Assembly (NCBI RefSeq): GCF_027744825.2
Contig: NC_071337.1
Coordinates: forward strand, 10,169,031 to 10,233,030
Source of the DNA: Synchiropus splendidus
Taxonomy: Eukaryota; Chordata; Actinopteri; Syngnathiformes; Callionymidae
Direction: 5' to 3'
Length of the DNA: 64,000 nt
Shown piece after piece: positions 35,001-48,200 of this stretch (within the stretch, counting starts at the first letter, position 1; the number at the start of each line of letters is the position of its first letter). The notes under the pieces are model-generated. The model did not search any database, was not told where the DNA came from, and saw only the letters and a list, made by a program, of their open reading frames with translations. The position numbers and the translations under genes are program-made.

Positions 35001-36965
35001 AGAATGGCCAACTCAATCCTTGGCTGGAGCCCAATTGAAAATCGGTCAAAAGGTTAGTTTGCGAAAAAAAAAAGAAACCATTTGAAACAAAATATTCGAC
35101 CACAAATATTTTGTCAAGAGAGAAAATAAACATCAGAAGACGTTTTTTTTTATCTTGCCAATTTTCAAGGTTACCAACATTTGGGTCAGACATATTAAGT
35201 GCTCACAGCTATCATCCTGAGTAGAGGCATTTTTCAAATCGGTATATTGCTTGTGAACCTCACAAAAATTGTTCTGAAAAAGCTTCTGCAGTGCCTTACA
35301 TTAAGTGCACTCATTCATGCAAACATACTGGCGGCAGTTGGGTAAACTATAGCAAGCCATCAGGGGTCAAGTATCTTGAACATCGACACATCCGGAGCAC
35401 CGGATATATCGGTCACAGTATAACCATTGTACCACTCGAGCTTAGTGGTGGCGTTTGTAATAATGACATACGTGATCCTGGGTTAAGAAGAGAAGAAACA
35501 CAGGCTTGTGCTCAATTGTGTTATTTCTGCCCTGTTTCTTATTATCTTAAATTAGAACTCATAAAAGCCACACAATGACTCAAATCAAAGAACCTCAACA
35601 TCCGTGGGAAACTCTAAATAACATTTCCGTCTAAAGTAAACAGTTCGACACAAACACTGTTACTGTCCAATGATCACCGATGACCTTCTGCTTCCTGGTC
35701 ACAAAACTATCAGGAGCAAGAATGAAACATGACAAAGATAGACTGCGCACTCATGGACCCAATAATTTAAACTGAGATTGTGAAAGATGAATTGCACACA
35801 AAGTGTTTTTGTCGTGACCCAGCGCTGAATAGCATGTTAGATTTGAAGAGACAATGGTCTTAATTGTACATGTCACTCGTTCGTCATTGTCTCGTGGCGA
35901 CAAATAGTTGGTCACATCAGTTACAGCGCTTGGGGGCAACAGAAAGATATGAAACAGATTTCTCCAAGACTAAAACCAGTGTGAAACCCAATCCAAACAT
36001 AAGCTTGTAAACATTCAGATTTATACGATAAAAAGTTACAACAACACTGAGATTAAGAATGATCGAATCCACATTTCAATCGTAGTTTTTGTAGTGAAAA
36101 CCACCATACAAGAAGGACACAAATTTTCATATGTATTGGGAGTGTCCTGAAGCGAGTTGTTGCTTATGTGATCTTATTGACCTTCACCAAATCTATTGCT
36201 TCTTAATGATGATTCTGGCTTGAATTTGTCCCTCCAACAAAAACGGCTTTTACGGACTTGCCTTGCCTGCTGCAAAGAAGATGCTTGCTTTGAGATGAAA
36301 ACCACCCCCACTATCTGTCAGTATGTCAATGGACGAACACCCTACTGGATATTGTGCAAATCGAGAGATCGGTTGCGCGAATGCATGGTGCAAGCAATGT
36401 GAAATCCTGGAACTCAATATATGTTAAGTTCAGAGAGAGAGTGGGAAACGACTATGTATAAAACTGTTTTTTTTTATGTTTATGTGTTAATATATATATT
36501 GAAACAGAGACTCCAGGGGGTGCCGCCAGAAGGTTGGGGGGGGGGTGTTGATGGAAATGCAATGCATTTCTTGTATTCTGCTGATGAATTGTCAATTAAA
36601 AAAAAAAAAAACTTTCACAAGAAAGTCCTTCTTCTGGCTCAGCTCTTTTTTCAGCGATATAATTTGTGACATTATTTATTTCACTTCTGTCCCTGATTTA
36701 CCTGACTTGATCGCCTAAACTGAGATTTTGCCAGCGCGCAATGCTAGCTGTGACTGACAATGACAGCGCTATCTGATTGTCAGTCGTGAGGGAGGATGCA
36801 CAGCGTTCGCTGCTGTCTGTCTGTCGTTCCTCGTCCTCTGTCCTCACTTGAGTCTGTGTTTCCACATTTTTAAGCTAATGTAACACGATGTGGACACATA
36901 CGCCGTCGAGCCTGCACATGTGAGTAGTAAGTGCAGATTACCCCTGCGTTCACGCAACATTGAAA

Positions 36966-37012
36966 GATAAGATTAGATATCCTTTATTCATCCCACAGTG
37001 GGAGTGAGATTT
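36966..37012. mobile_element. Retroposon 3'-end fragment
   Basis: AGATTAGATATCCTTTATTCATCCCACAGTGGGAGTGAG-type sequence resembles the common antisense 3' tail of fish LINE/SINE copies (TTTATTGATCCCACAGTGGG). No coding part is attached. Confidence 0.35.
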
Positions 37013-38589
37013 TTCTGTGACCACGTCAGCATCAGTGCACAGAAGCTGTAAACACAATTGGGCCTGTATCACCACTGCAATATACTGATAATACTGCTCA
37101 TGAAGCCATCAAAAATGACCATTTATTTATTTATTATTTCTACCCCTGTCTTTCTGTTTTGGCAAACAGATGTTTCTTCAGGCACTTGTTCGTTTTTCGT
37201 CCTAACTTTGGTGAGTATCACAGTAACATTGTCAGCTAGTTAGATAGACCCCAACAAAAGTCTCTTGACGTAGTCTTGACATTCATCACGAATGCTGATA
37301 TGACAGTTGTTTAAATAAACACCTGTGCCTTGTGTGCGTGTAAACATTGGGTGGCTTGACCTGCTTTCCAGATCTGTCAATCAATCTGGTCGGTATGATG
37401 CTTGCTCTGACGATTCTCCCTGCAGGAGCAGATGTGACAGAGACACAGGCAGAGAGGAAAAGAAAGGATTAGAATGTGAAAAAAGGTTTTGGTTTACACT
37501 GTTATGGGACCCCAGCTATGAGGACAGATGAATGGTTGATCCATCACATGGGCGACATCTAGGGATGGCAATGAAATCTTGGCATAACAGAGAATCTGAT
37601 TATCTACACTCAACTCAGACAGTTAAGCAGAGCTGTCTTCTAGTATACATGTTAGTGTGCTTCAGCACCCTGCAGGCCACTGCGCTTGCTCTGAAGTGTG
37701 AATTATTAGACGAATATGACGACAAAGATACTACTCGTAGCAACTGCTAAAAAATAAAAAAAAATAAAATCATCCACCATCATGAAGAAGTAAACCAATT
37801 GTGAGGACCAAAAGCCCCCAAGGAGTCAAACTCAGAGTAATAACAGTGTTTCTTACCAGCATCACGTCAACATGGCTCAACGCTGCAAAGTCACAAGCAC
37901 CAATATAGTCATCACTGTTTTACACATGAATGTGGTCTAACAGCAGAGAAAAAGAATCGTCTGAATCCGTCTTAGAGATGGCCTGGACACCTGTTCATAT
38001 ACCCTGCAGTCTTGAGGAAAATGAAACACTGCCGCACTTCTATCCTAGCACAAAGCTTTCATTTGGGGCAATAGACGAAGCTTGGCAAGGTGGAAATACA
38101 CAGACTTGGGTAGATGTTAATACTTGGATATTTTGTATTTTATATTGGTGCAGGTATGTAGCATTGATGACTCCAAATAAGGATGACATTGTATTTGACC
38201 CTAGTCAAATTAAAGGTCAGCCAGTAAAAGCACTCCAGTTACTCAAGTCCCATAAAGTACTTCATCAGTCGGCGCTCATATAACATTTCAGATATAAGAG
38301 GCGAGGGTTTAAATCAAATTTGTATTGGTGATAAATATGCTCAGTTTCAGAAACTTGATTATTGATAATCCTGTTTGACAAAAGCACAATTTGGATTAGA
38401 TTACTTGTACCCTGTGGCGTGGACTCACATCACTTTAGCACGGGATGTTGTTCATATCAATGGCTGATTTGCCCAGAATAACAAACTTCCTGTTATCGCT
38501 CAAAAACCCAAAAATTGACATTGACAGGGATAAAAGAACAACTGCAGGCAGGCATATAATACAGTACCATGACTAGTACTATGTTTAAG

Positions 38590-38590
38590 A

Positions 38591-38642
<52 letters not shown>
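38590..38642. repeat. (TA)n microsatellite
   Basis: About 26 TA units with a single interruption (GTATA near 38611). Confidence 0.95.
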
Positions 38643-38646
<4 letters not shown>

Positions 38647-40455
38647 TGGTGAAGAGTGCGCCACAGAAAATAGGGGAATTTTCAGAGGCAACACATTTTG
38701 TTATCATTTTTACAAGGTGCTGTTTTTGTTTTAAATGTCAACAACTTGAATGAGCCACCGTAATTACACTTTCCAGTATCGCAAATATATAGAACCATGG
38801 CACTTAATCAACAAAACGGAATCGTGGACCCAATGAAAACAAGCTTTGCAATCATTCTTTTTTCCATTTGTGCCCTGCGTTGTCTGGGAGGTTCATGTTG
38901 AGCGAACTGACCTCTCATCGGCCTGCGCCTCCTTCAGACATACACACTTGTTGACTTCCAGAGTTGCTCTGATTGACATAAACGACTGTAAAGTAATCTG
39001 GTGAAGAGGGCGCCGCAATGATTCCTGCCGTCACAAGCCCCGACTTCACGCTCCATGCTCCCCTCTCTTGTCTCACCTCTCATCTCCCTCTGAGCATCCT
39101 GTGCTATACAAAAACTCTCAACATCCTCTGCATGAACCTCAAAAGCAGCGCTGCAGCTGAGTATTGATTTGTGAGATGACATATCAGCGCTGGCACAAAA
39201 AAGCTCATGAATACATGGTTAAATGAAGCACTTTCCCATACGGATTCATGACAAGTGCTCGCTGCATTTGCTTATCGAATGTGTGTCTTGTAGTTCTCCT
39301 TTGGGTGACGTATCTCCATATTTCAATTCAGGCCTTTTGTCCGCGTCAAGTGCCTCGGTCTGACTGTCAATGTGCATGAAAACAAAATTAGCAGACTGAT
39401 TCAGTCTTTGCACGTGTCAGACGAACATTAGTGTACATGCGAGAGCTCCTTCTTTGGTTTCAAATCAAGCAGCGCATCATGACGTCGGTTTCATTTAGAC
39501 GTCTCCATACGGGGTCTGCTCATCGACGGTGTGATGTATTACCACTATTCTTTTGTGCCCCTGCAGGTTCAATAGCTACGTGATTAGATAATTATTCCCC
39601 TTTTCAGTGAATACAGAAGCATCCCGAGCAGCAGAATGCCCTTTTTGTGGGTTCAACTGTGTGTAGGAATATCAAAAGTGTGTCCACGGGAGTGTCGCAT
39701 ACTCAATAATCAAACTTTCTGTTTTACTTATGATGACAAAAATTGAAGCCTGCGGTTCTAGTGGTCCATATTACAAGACATGAGATGAATGCAGGTGCAT
39801 ATACAGTTACAGTTATTATTATTTATCTATCCAGCCATGCTGCAGGTGAATTCAAAGGATGCCTTCTTCTCACTACCAGTGTGCACAGTTAAATATACAA
39901 ACTTTTTCCACATATTTTCAGAAAATGGCTAATTTCTACATGCGCAATCTGCTAGCAACGACCTGTCAACCAACGGCACCTGGAAAATGGGCTAGTTTTC
40001 CGTCATGAACCCTTAAACAAAAATCTGTACATCCTGGAAAATCTCAATTATCTCAATTAATATAAGATTAATTAAAGCAAGATATACGCTGATAAGATTA
40101 TACTTACTTGATACCTTGATAGAAAATGAAATGTGTTTTTATTTTTATATTAATAAGAGAGAGAGAGAGAAGTCGACATGAGTGGACACTTCTTGAGCCG
40201 TATTATAGAGATCGGTTTTGGTGCATATTTAAACAGTGAGATCACATGTGCCAACTCCTTCAATATCTAATAAACGACCAGAGTTGACAGAACAGACACA
40301 GTCATGCGTCTTAACGGGAAAAACGGCCGAATTAAACGTTGCTATTTCTAAATATGCAGGAACTAATGATCGCATCACCGCTGACGTCCGCGTCCGGACA
40401 CAAGGCTGCGCAAAAGACGCGCTGCTGTGACGCAGAGTCTGCGGCGGCTCTCTGG

Positions 40456-40462
40456 TATAAAA
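40456..40462 (+). promoter_or_regulatory. npy TATA box
   Basis: TATAAAA in CTCTGGTATAAAACCCAGCAGC, preceded by a GC-rich proximal region with CG-containing motifs (TGACGTCCGCGTCCGG). Predicted start near 40485-40490, giving a short untranslated first exon to 40542 with donor GTAAGT. Confidence 0.75.
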
Positions 40463-40645
40463 CCCAGCAGCACCAGCTGCTCAAGTGCACAAGAGTCGAA
40501 CCTCCACGACCAGTAGACATCTCCCCAACCTGCGCTGGAGTCGTAAGTAGTTGAACTCTTCACGAATTGAAATTTGAAGCGGTGGTTCGCCTTTTACGCA
40601 CATGTTACTTGCCATCCAGGCGTAAGGTAGCTTGTTTCTTGTTAG

Positions 40646-42906
40646 ATGCACCCGAACTTGGTGAGTTGGCTGGGGGCTCTCGGGTTCCTGATGTGGGCTC
40701 TGCTATGCCTGGGCACGCTGACGGAGGGGTACCCCATGAAACCGGAGAACCCAGGGGAGGACGCACCAGCGGAGGAGCTGGCAAAGTACTACTCAGCCCT
40801 GAGACACTACATCAACCTGATCACAAGACAGAGGTAGGACCGCTCGCACCTTATTTATTTCAACATCAAGCGAAATTGATATTTAAGTTTCACATGCTTA
40901 GCAAATATTACTCTACAATAGAAAATATATTGTCAGGATTCTAGTTGACTATTAATAATGTAAAAGGTACGTAAGTTATATTATTTAAAAATAGCAAATC
41001 CAGCATTAAGACGTAGGAAAAACAATATTAATTTAGAAGGCACATGCAAATACATGTTACTAAAGCAACAGATTTGCAATTTAGCAAGTCCGTGGCCAAT
41101 ATGATTAGCATAATCATATTGGATTTGCGCCAACACGCCAAATAAAAAAATGTGGCAGGAAGAAAAATAGGGTTTTAAGGTGGAACGTTGATGAAAGATG
41201 GTTGCTTGTTTTTGTTTTTTTTCTTTTTCTATCAAAAACAGTATCAGGCCTATACTCAAATTTTACAAACTACTTCATGAATCAACCGTTCATAGTTAAC
41301 ACGAAAATTTTAATAAATAAAAAAATCATGACTGAGCAACCTGTTGCTCTGCAGCCGCGTACTGCTCTGAAAAAGTGGAACGTATTATTAGGATTATTTT
41401 TTATTTTACTAGACACACTGTTTTACACAATATTCACTTCAAATAATATATGGCACATTTCTCTACATTGTTTTGTGAAAAAGGTAGTAGCTACAGGTCA
41501 TGATCAGCCCAAGGAAGCACATTTCTATTTGGTGATTCGCAGTTATATCTAGGGAAGAAAGACGGCCCATGGTCTAGCAATAATTCCATGGAAAAAATCA
41601 AAAATCAAAAAATAAAGATAAAGGTTAACTACATTAAATAGGACTTACTGCCAGTCATAATATAATATTAGAATGCAGTGTTATATGTGTTGGATATAAC
41701 GTGGAGTATTGACCCCACAGGGGCAAACTGGTGCTCTCAGAAGGCACCAGACTGTGGTGAAACCATTTGAGTAATAATATTTATCTTTCTGAATATGTTT
41801 CAGAAACAACGAATGATGCAATAACACTAAATTTCAATTACCGGTATACAACACTAAAAACACCACTTTTATGCAAGTGCTGTGAACTGCAGTGGTTGTA
41901 AAATCAGCCTGTTTATTGTGCTGGAATGTCCATTCACTCATGTTCTGCCTCTAATTCCATCATCGGTGGTTATGGGGCGCTGCTGACTGTCAGAGCTACT
42001 CCGAAGGATAGGCGGGTTATACCTTTCATAGGACCATCAGAGGCACAAACGCAACACTAACACACACACCATCACACCTATAAAACCTCTGTGTTTTCTG
42101 AATAAGAATAGGTTCTGTTCTGAGAAATAGAACGCACAAAGTTGCAGCTCTCAGTAATTATTTATCACACTGGTAAGTCATTGTGGTTAAACATAATTGA
42201 CACTGGCCCTGAACACTGACTATCAATTACAGCCAAGACAGTGGACGTATTTTTAAAATATCTTATGTCCTCATGATTGTTTCAAAAAGGTTTATTTCAT
42301 AAATTGCAGTCACAACTGTAAACAAATTAAACATTACACTTTTTTGGGGTCCACCTACTCACGATAGGATATGCTTATGCTTTTATTATTTGTTTTTGTT
42401 TAATGTATATTTTACTTTTTTATAATACTTTAATTTATTTTATATAGTTGTTTGGGATTATTTTGGTTGTTTTTCATGAATGTGACCCTTTTATTGTTTT
42501 GTTAACTGGGCTCTGATGTAATTCGTCACAGGCAGATGCTGCCAGAAGAAGAAGATGATGATGATGAAAGATGTTTTGATGATTTAGCTGTGGATGATAA
42601 TATGACTAAGCCTTTACACAGATCCTGGAATAACATCATGTGTGACAGGAAATCAAATATGTCATCCATTTCAGTTTAAACCACAAAACTGAGTGGACAT
42701 TTGCCTCCTTTGTGTCTCAGGTATGGCAAGAGGTCAAGTCCTGAGATTCTGGACTCGCTGGTCTCAGAGCTGCTGCTGAAGGAGAGCACAGATGCTCTTC
42801 CACAGTCAAGGTGACTTCCGTTTCTCTTATTTTACACATTCCTGTACCATGTGATCTGGACACGTGACCCTCTCTGCTCCTCAGATATGATCCGTCACTG
42901 TGGTGA
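40646..42906 (+). CDS. npy: Neuropeptide Y precursor
   Basis: Secreted neuropeptide acting on Y-type G-protein-coupled receptors in feeding and stress circuits. Coding exons 40646-40833, 42721-42810, 42885-42906; 300 nt, 99 residues. A signal peptide of about 28 residues (core [15 protein letters not shown]) precedes the 36-residue peptide, which begins [16 protein letters not shown] and ends ITRQRY. It is followed by GKR, the amidation and dibasic cleavage site, then the C-flanking peptide (SSPEILDSL to YDPSLW). The split of the Arg codon before the final Tyr by intron 2 is the standard NPY gene structure. The untranslated first exon (about 40488-40542) joins at acceptor TTGTTAG directly before ATG. 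The neighbour pals2 fits the npya-type locus of teleosts. Confidence 0.98.
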
Positions 42907-43095
42907 TGGTGCCACTGCTGCGTCCACATGATCCCTGACTGTCTGTGTGTCATTGTGTGTCTGACCCCCTCCTCAGTGTCCATCAGCTCCAGACATGCTG
43001 ATCTGTGCCATATAGAAATGTAAATATTCTAATCTGACAGTATAGACGATTCACGCAAGAGGGGGAGGGGCACGTTGATTGTATTGTATAGTGCA

Positions 43096-43101
43096 AATAA
43101 A
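43096..43101 (+). terminator. npy polyadenylation signal
   Basis: AATAAA in GTGCAAATAAAGTCCC, 190 bp after the npy stop codon. Confidence 0.75.
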
Positions 43102-43489
43102 GTCCCAATGTTTGAACAACAGTGTTGTGTATTAATCATGTGCACCCGATTAAAGTCTGAAACGGCATCATTTGAATTAAATTCTGGTATAGATATTTAA
43201 AGTACAGAGTACATCAATTTATTGAATAGAAACAAATTAATTCTGTAGACAACTTTGTTTGTGAAGGAGCTGCGTCATTTGCATTATTGAAATATCAACA
43301 GCAGATGTCACTGTTTTTTATCCTGCAGTGGAAGGAGGGCAACATTTTGGTTACGCAGACTTCAGTATTCATGCAGTCAACGAGAACAGATGTACTCCTA
43401 TTTGAACCAAGAATTCAGACTTGCTTATAAGGGTTAATATTATGAAGTTCGGGAGGGGAAAAATGTAACTATCACAGCAAATTGCTAGC

Positions 43490-44000
43490 AACACAGCAGA
43501 TCATCCTCCTCCATCTCACCCTGTCCTCTGCTTCCTCTTCTCTCAAACCTACAAACCTCGTGTCCTCCTTCACCACCTCCATAAATCTCCTCCTTGACCT
43601 TCCTCTCCACCTTCTGCCTTCAACATCTTCCTACCAATGTACTCACTATCTCTTCTTTGTACATGTCCAAACCATCTCAATCTAGCCTCTCTGACTTAGT
43701 CTCCTAAACACCTGACGTGCTGTCTCTCTGATCTATTGCTTCCTGATCCTAGCCATCCTGCTCACTCCCAGAGAGAAGCTCAGCATCTTCATCTCTGCTA
43801 CCTCCAGCTCTGCCTCCTGTCTTTTCCTCAGTGTCGCTGTTTCCACACCATGCAGCATTGCTAGTCTGACTACCATTTTGTACACTTTCCATTTCATCCT
43901 TTCGGACGCCCTTTTGTCACACATCATACCTGACACTTTTCTCCAATTCTGTAAGCAGCTACAGTTTTGTGGGAGTAATTTACCATCAACAGAAACTTTG
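43490..44000 (-). mobile_element. RTE-type LINE reverse-transcriptase 3' remnant
   Basis: The minus strand encodes a decayed C-terminal part of a LINE reverse transcriptase: KVYKMVVRLAMLHGVETAT followed by EAELEVAEMKMLSFSLGVSR, a pattern typical of RTE/BovB-like elements (VYKTVVRPAMLYGAE...). The frame breaks upstream and downstream. It is an old 5'-truncated copy, not active. Confidence 0.75.
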
Positions 44001-45100
44001 CTAGATGAAAAATGAAATAACTGTAGAGGACCCTTGTGAAACAAATCTGTTTAAGGAATCATCATGGCCAGAATTGTCATTAGGACGTGAAGCATTTGAC
44101 TAATTTTTCATGGACAATATCTTGCGTCATATAAAATAGTTCCCGCCCACTAAGGGTATTCAGACAAATATCCCATTTAGGCATGTGTAATTTTGAATTT
44201 GGGGCTTACATCAACCAACCCAGCCTGACACAAATCCAGGTGTCCCAGAATGTTAGTTTATATCAAGTGCACAAGGAATATTACCCGAAGCAAAGGTAAT
44301 AGTATTCATTCATATAGCAGATAAAAATCTGAGGAAATCAAATTGTAAGTATTGCATTGGATCAAGCAATCTACTAAACCCTATATGGCCCTTTTATAAT
44401 AAAAAAAATAAATAAATGACCACACAACAGAGACAGAGAGAAGACAGGATTAAGAGTATTGATCCCGCTCCTGACGTTAATAAGTCTCACAGTCTGTATA
44501 ATCGGAGAAGAGTATGAAAAGAACGGGACAAGGAACTTAAAAGGTTTGGTTAAAGCTAATTATGGTCAGGACGGATCAGACAATCGAATCTACGAGTCCA
44601 GAGGATGGCGCTCCCTTGTGGCCATTAAGACTATTGGCCGTCATACAAGAACCAGAGGAAATGAGATTAGTGTAATTTGAAATACAGTCCGAATCAGTCT
44701 CGATTCACGAGAGCACTTCATGGTCAAAACGGACCTGTTGAGCGTTCAGAAGGTACCATACAAAAGGTAGCCTTCGGAAATTAATATTTTATTGTCTGAC
44801 AAAATCGTATCCCGTGGGACCAAAAGATGTATAATTTTCTTTGTGTTTCATTATTAATTTCCCTAATAATTTCCTGTGGTGACTCAAAATTGTAACCCAT
44901 TAAAAACTCCGGCACACATTTTTTAATGACAAAAAACAGCACACACACAATCGTTAAATTGACCGTTTAGTGCCATGCTAATGTGGCCAGTGAAGTCTAT
45001 TAAATTATTCCAAGATGGATTTATCCTCGCATGACTCCTGTGTCCGACTGTGTAGGATGAATGAGACCAGAGAACAGAAATTACTACGCTACGCCGTGGC
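44001..45100. other. Spacer before pals2, nothing recognised
   Basis: A/T-rich single-copy-looking sequence without supported exons or repeats. Confidence 0.4.
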
Positions 45101-45286
45101 TCACAGCTTCTGCGCTGCCATTGGCCAACGCCACATGACGTCGGGTAGAAAGGGCGGGGCTTATTATCTTGATTGACGGCGAGTTCTCTGGTCGTCTGTC
45201 GCGGGACCAGGATCCGCAGCTGAAAGGGGGCACTGAATGTTCAAAACGGGACAGTCCGGGGACTACATCACTCACACGACGCTCAG
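45101..45286 (+). promoter_or_regulatory. Probable pals2 CpG promoter and untranslated exon 1
   Basis: CpG-dense sequence (45100-45560) upstream of a strong donor: ...ACGACGCTCAG/GTAAGC with the exon ending at 45286. No start codon in a useful frame precedes it, so it is taken as an untranslated first exon of the next plus-strand gene, pals2. Start site unknown. Confidence 0.5.
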
Positions 45287-48200
45287 GTAAGCTATGCCCG
45301 GGGTTGGTTGCTTCAAATTAGACTTTGCCTTTCGGGTTCCGAAGTCGAGAAAACGGACAAAGACTGAGAGATGCGGGAGAGTGTGACAGCCGAGCCCACC
45401 CTCACGCCAGGGACCTGCTTCTCTGACACTGGTAGTGACCGCGGGTCGTGGTATTGTTCATCTCGGGTTCGCTGAAATGCAGCCCTAAAAGCTGACAGGT
45501 TAACACAAACATGGCCGCATGTGCGATAGCGATATTGGCGTGATTGTAGGTGGAACTGTCTGGTCAGTCAGAGCGGCGGCACCGATCCAGAGTCTGGATG
45601 GGTCAGAACGTGGATCCGTGACAGGAAGATTAGGGAACAACCAGAGCTTAAAGTGTTTCGGACAGCGACGGGTTTACAACGGTGTGACGACACCGACTGT
45701 TAGTGCGTCGTGGTTCGTTTCGATTGTCTCGACACTTTGAAATGAAAACGTGGGAGAAGTGAGGTTTGCTGAACGCCAGACACAAATATTGATCTCTGCT
45801 CATTGTCTTGCATATGAGTGCTCCAACCTACATCGTTATTATTATGAGGATTATTAATAATGCACCAGCCTCATGCCCGAGTATCTGAATGTAAGATGAA
45901 ATAAAAGTGAGCTATACCAAAAGAAGATATGGATCACTTGGCTGGCACACACTGCCCTCTATTATAACCTGACAGGAACAAAACAAAACACTTTTTTTTC
46001 GATTCTGACAGGAACCAGTGGCGTTGACTTGACTTTCTGTCTTTCTAGATCAGCGCAGTGAAATGCTGAGGTCTTTGGTTGATATTAGTCGTCAAACAAA
46101 ATCTTGTCTTTTTGTTTTCTTGAGCAAAAAAATGCAAATCATGCAGACAAACCTGGCTCCTCTGATAGTTGACCAAAGAGCACAACATTTCAAGGGCTTT
46201 TCTGGGAGAACATCACTCACTCAGATTTCTTTTAATCCACTCAAATTGAGAGAGAGAGATGTTTAAATGCACACGTGACAACACTTCACTGCTCCTCTGA
46301 TGAAAACCAGCTGTCAAAGAGCACTACTGCACTTGGAAAGTCCACCAGAAGCTAATGATCTAACAGTTCATGCATGTGACAGATGTTAGATACAAGGCTG
46401 TACAATATAAACTGCTATAATTGGAACACATTGCAAACAAGTCCTTAGAGCCATGAACACTGAAGTAAAACCTAGTTACATAGAGTAGATGAGTCCTAAT
46501 GTCTATGACACTACAGTTCATAATAGAGTCATCATCATAAAGAGGGTGTAAGGAGCATGTGCCCTCCTCCGTGCATCACCTCCACCACACAGTCCTGGTT
46601 CCTCCCAGTGACGCAGCCAGCCTTCATCACCAGCCTTCAAAGGGAAACATGTTGGCCTTGCCATTGTCTTTCATTCTGCAGCTTTCACTATGATTTATAG
46701 GAATTATTATACAGTATATAATTGTATGATTTTACATCATGGGTATTTGAAAACCAAACTTTGGAAAGTCCTCTCATTAATGAGGTAGAATATCTAGCAA
46801 TCTAACAAATCCAAAGTTTATCTCTCATCTCCAGTGAACTTGTTTGGTTAGGATCGACCATTTAGCTCAGCACTTTTCGCTGGTTCCACGGCTGGCTCAT
46901 CCCGTTTCATTTACAGTCAACAACCAAAAATCCAATTGTATGTTGTTCATCGTCAACTGCCCACTTATTGGTGAGGTAGAGGCACGGATGACAGAAAATC
47001 CTTGAAACTTTTGCAACAGAATCACAAACTCAAAGTGATATTCCATCTAGTCGATGAATGGATGACGCCCGATGTGCAATGGAACTCGGCTGGAATCTTG
47101 CTTTTATGTTTGATATCCTCCAGGTTTGTTCTATTGTGGCACATTGAAATACAGGTCTTTGTTGAGGGAGGCTGAAGGCTAACATTTCTGTTGAAGAACC
47201 TTCAAAAGCAGAATGAGGCATTCCAGGTAAAAGCATTGCATTTAACAACTAACGTTATCAAGAGTGTTTTTGTAACTGTCTCTTTATCCTTGTGAATATT
47301 AAGTTTATTTCTTGACAGGTTTTCATTAAAACTAATAAAATTGCTGCCATCACTGTGCTGCACATTTGGGATTCTTCAGACTGACATCCAGTTAGACTTG
47401 TGAGTCAGTGACCTTTATTGTTCGGCTAAGGTCACTGGAATCCGTCGCACGACTCAACACTGGTATGAATATTCCTTCCTGTAAACAGAACAAGGAGGAA
47501 AACAAAAAAAGTGTCCTGCTGTTAAGTTGGCACCCTCAAGCGGCTCATTAAGACTCACAACCTTCTTCTTGTTCATTATTAATGAAGGAACTCATGAAGT
47601 GAAGTGTGTCTCACCAACACACCGGGGCATTTGACACGACCGTTCAGCGGAGAGTAACATGTGAATTGATTTCTCACTTTGCTTCTGTCTGTCAGTCCTC
47701 ATCCTGTGCTGACACAGTCCGCACTGTAAACAGTCATTTCAACGTAATTGCTACTTCGCTGAATAGTAAATGCACACAGAAGTGTGTAATTTTGGGCTTC
47801 CAATGGCTTGATAGTGTTAAGAAATCAGCTTGTTTTTGTTAAAGGCTAAGGTGCTGATTCATCAGATTTCCTCGAGCCCTGCTTTCTTAAAGGGCCATTT
47901 CGCTGAATACAGAACATGAATGTTCTTGTTCATGTTCTATTGCACACTTCCAATATCTAGACTGAAACATGTCATGATGGAATCCTTCCACTGAAAATAT
48001 TCTAGATTCAGTGCAGTGATGAGACTATACTAACATTCACTGCATCGAAGCCAAAGGGCTACAGTTCTACTGAAGCGGACAATTCATGCTACATTGTCAG
48101 GAAACATATCTAATAAAGTATAAAGAAGAAAGGAAAAGAGGAATTATTGCACTTATGCTTTGGGACAAAAGCACCACAATGGATTAAAATTAGACAATGT

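Larger units (their letters stand above)
32100..40440. other. 8.3-kb spacer between fam221a and npy, no recognised gene
   Basis: In mammals stk31 occupies this position; no kinase, Tudor or other stk31 exon could be read on either strand. Contents that can be named: a retroposon tail (36966-37012) and a TA microsatellite (38590-38642). Open frames at 32711-32896 (-), 34519-34570 (+) and 37930-38283 (+) are not assignable. Confidence 0.45.

Noticed and set aside
37930..38283. 117-codon plus-strand open frame in the fam221a-npy spacer
   Set aside because: No similarity recognised, no splice partners, composition like the surrounding A/T-rich DNA.
44459..44680. Plus-strand frame beginning with a hydrophobic stretch (MIPLLTLISLTVCIIGEEY)
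   Set aside because: Signal-peptide-like start only; no cysteine pattern, no splice partner and no transcript signals.
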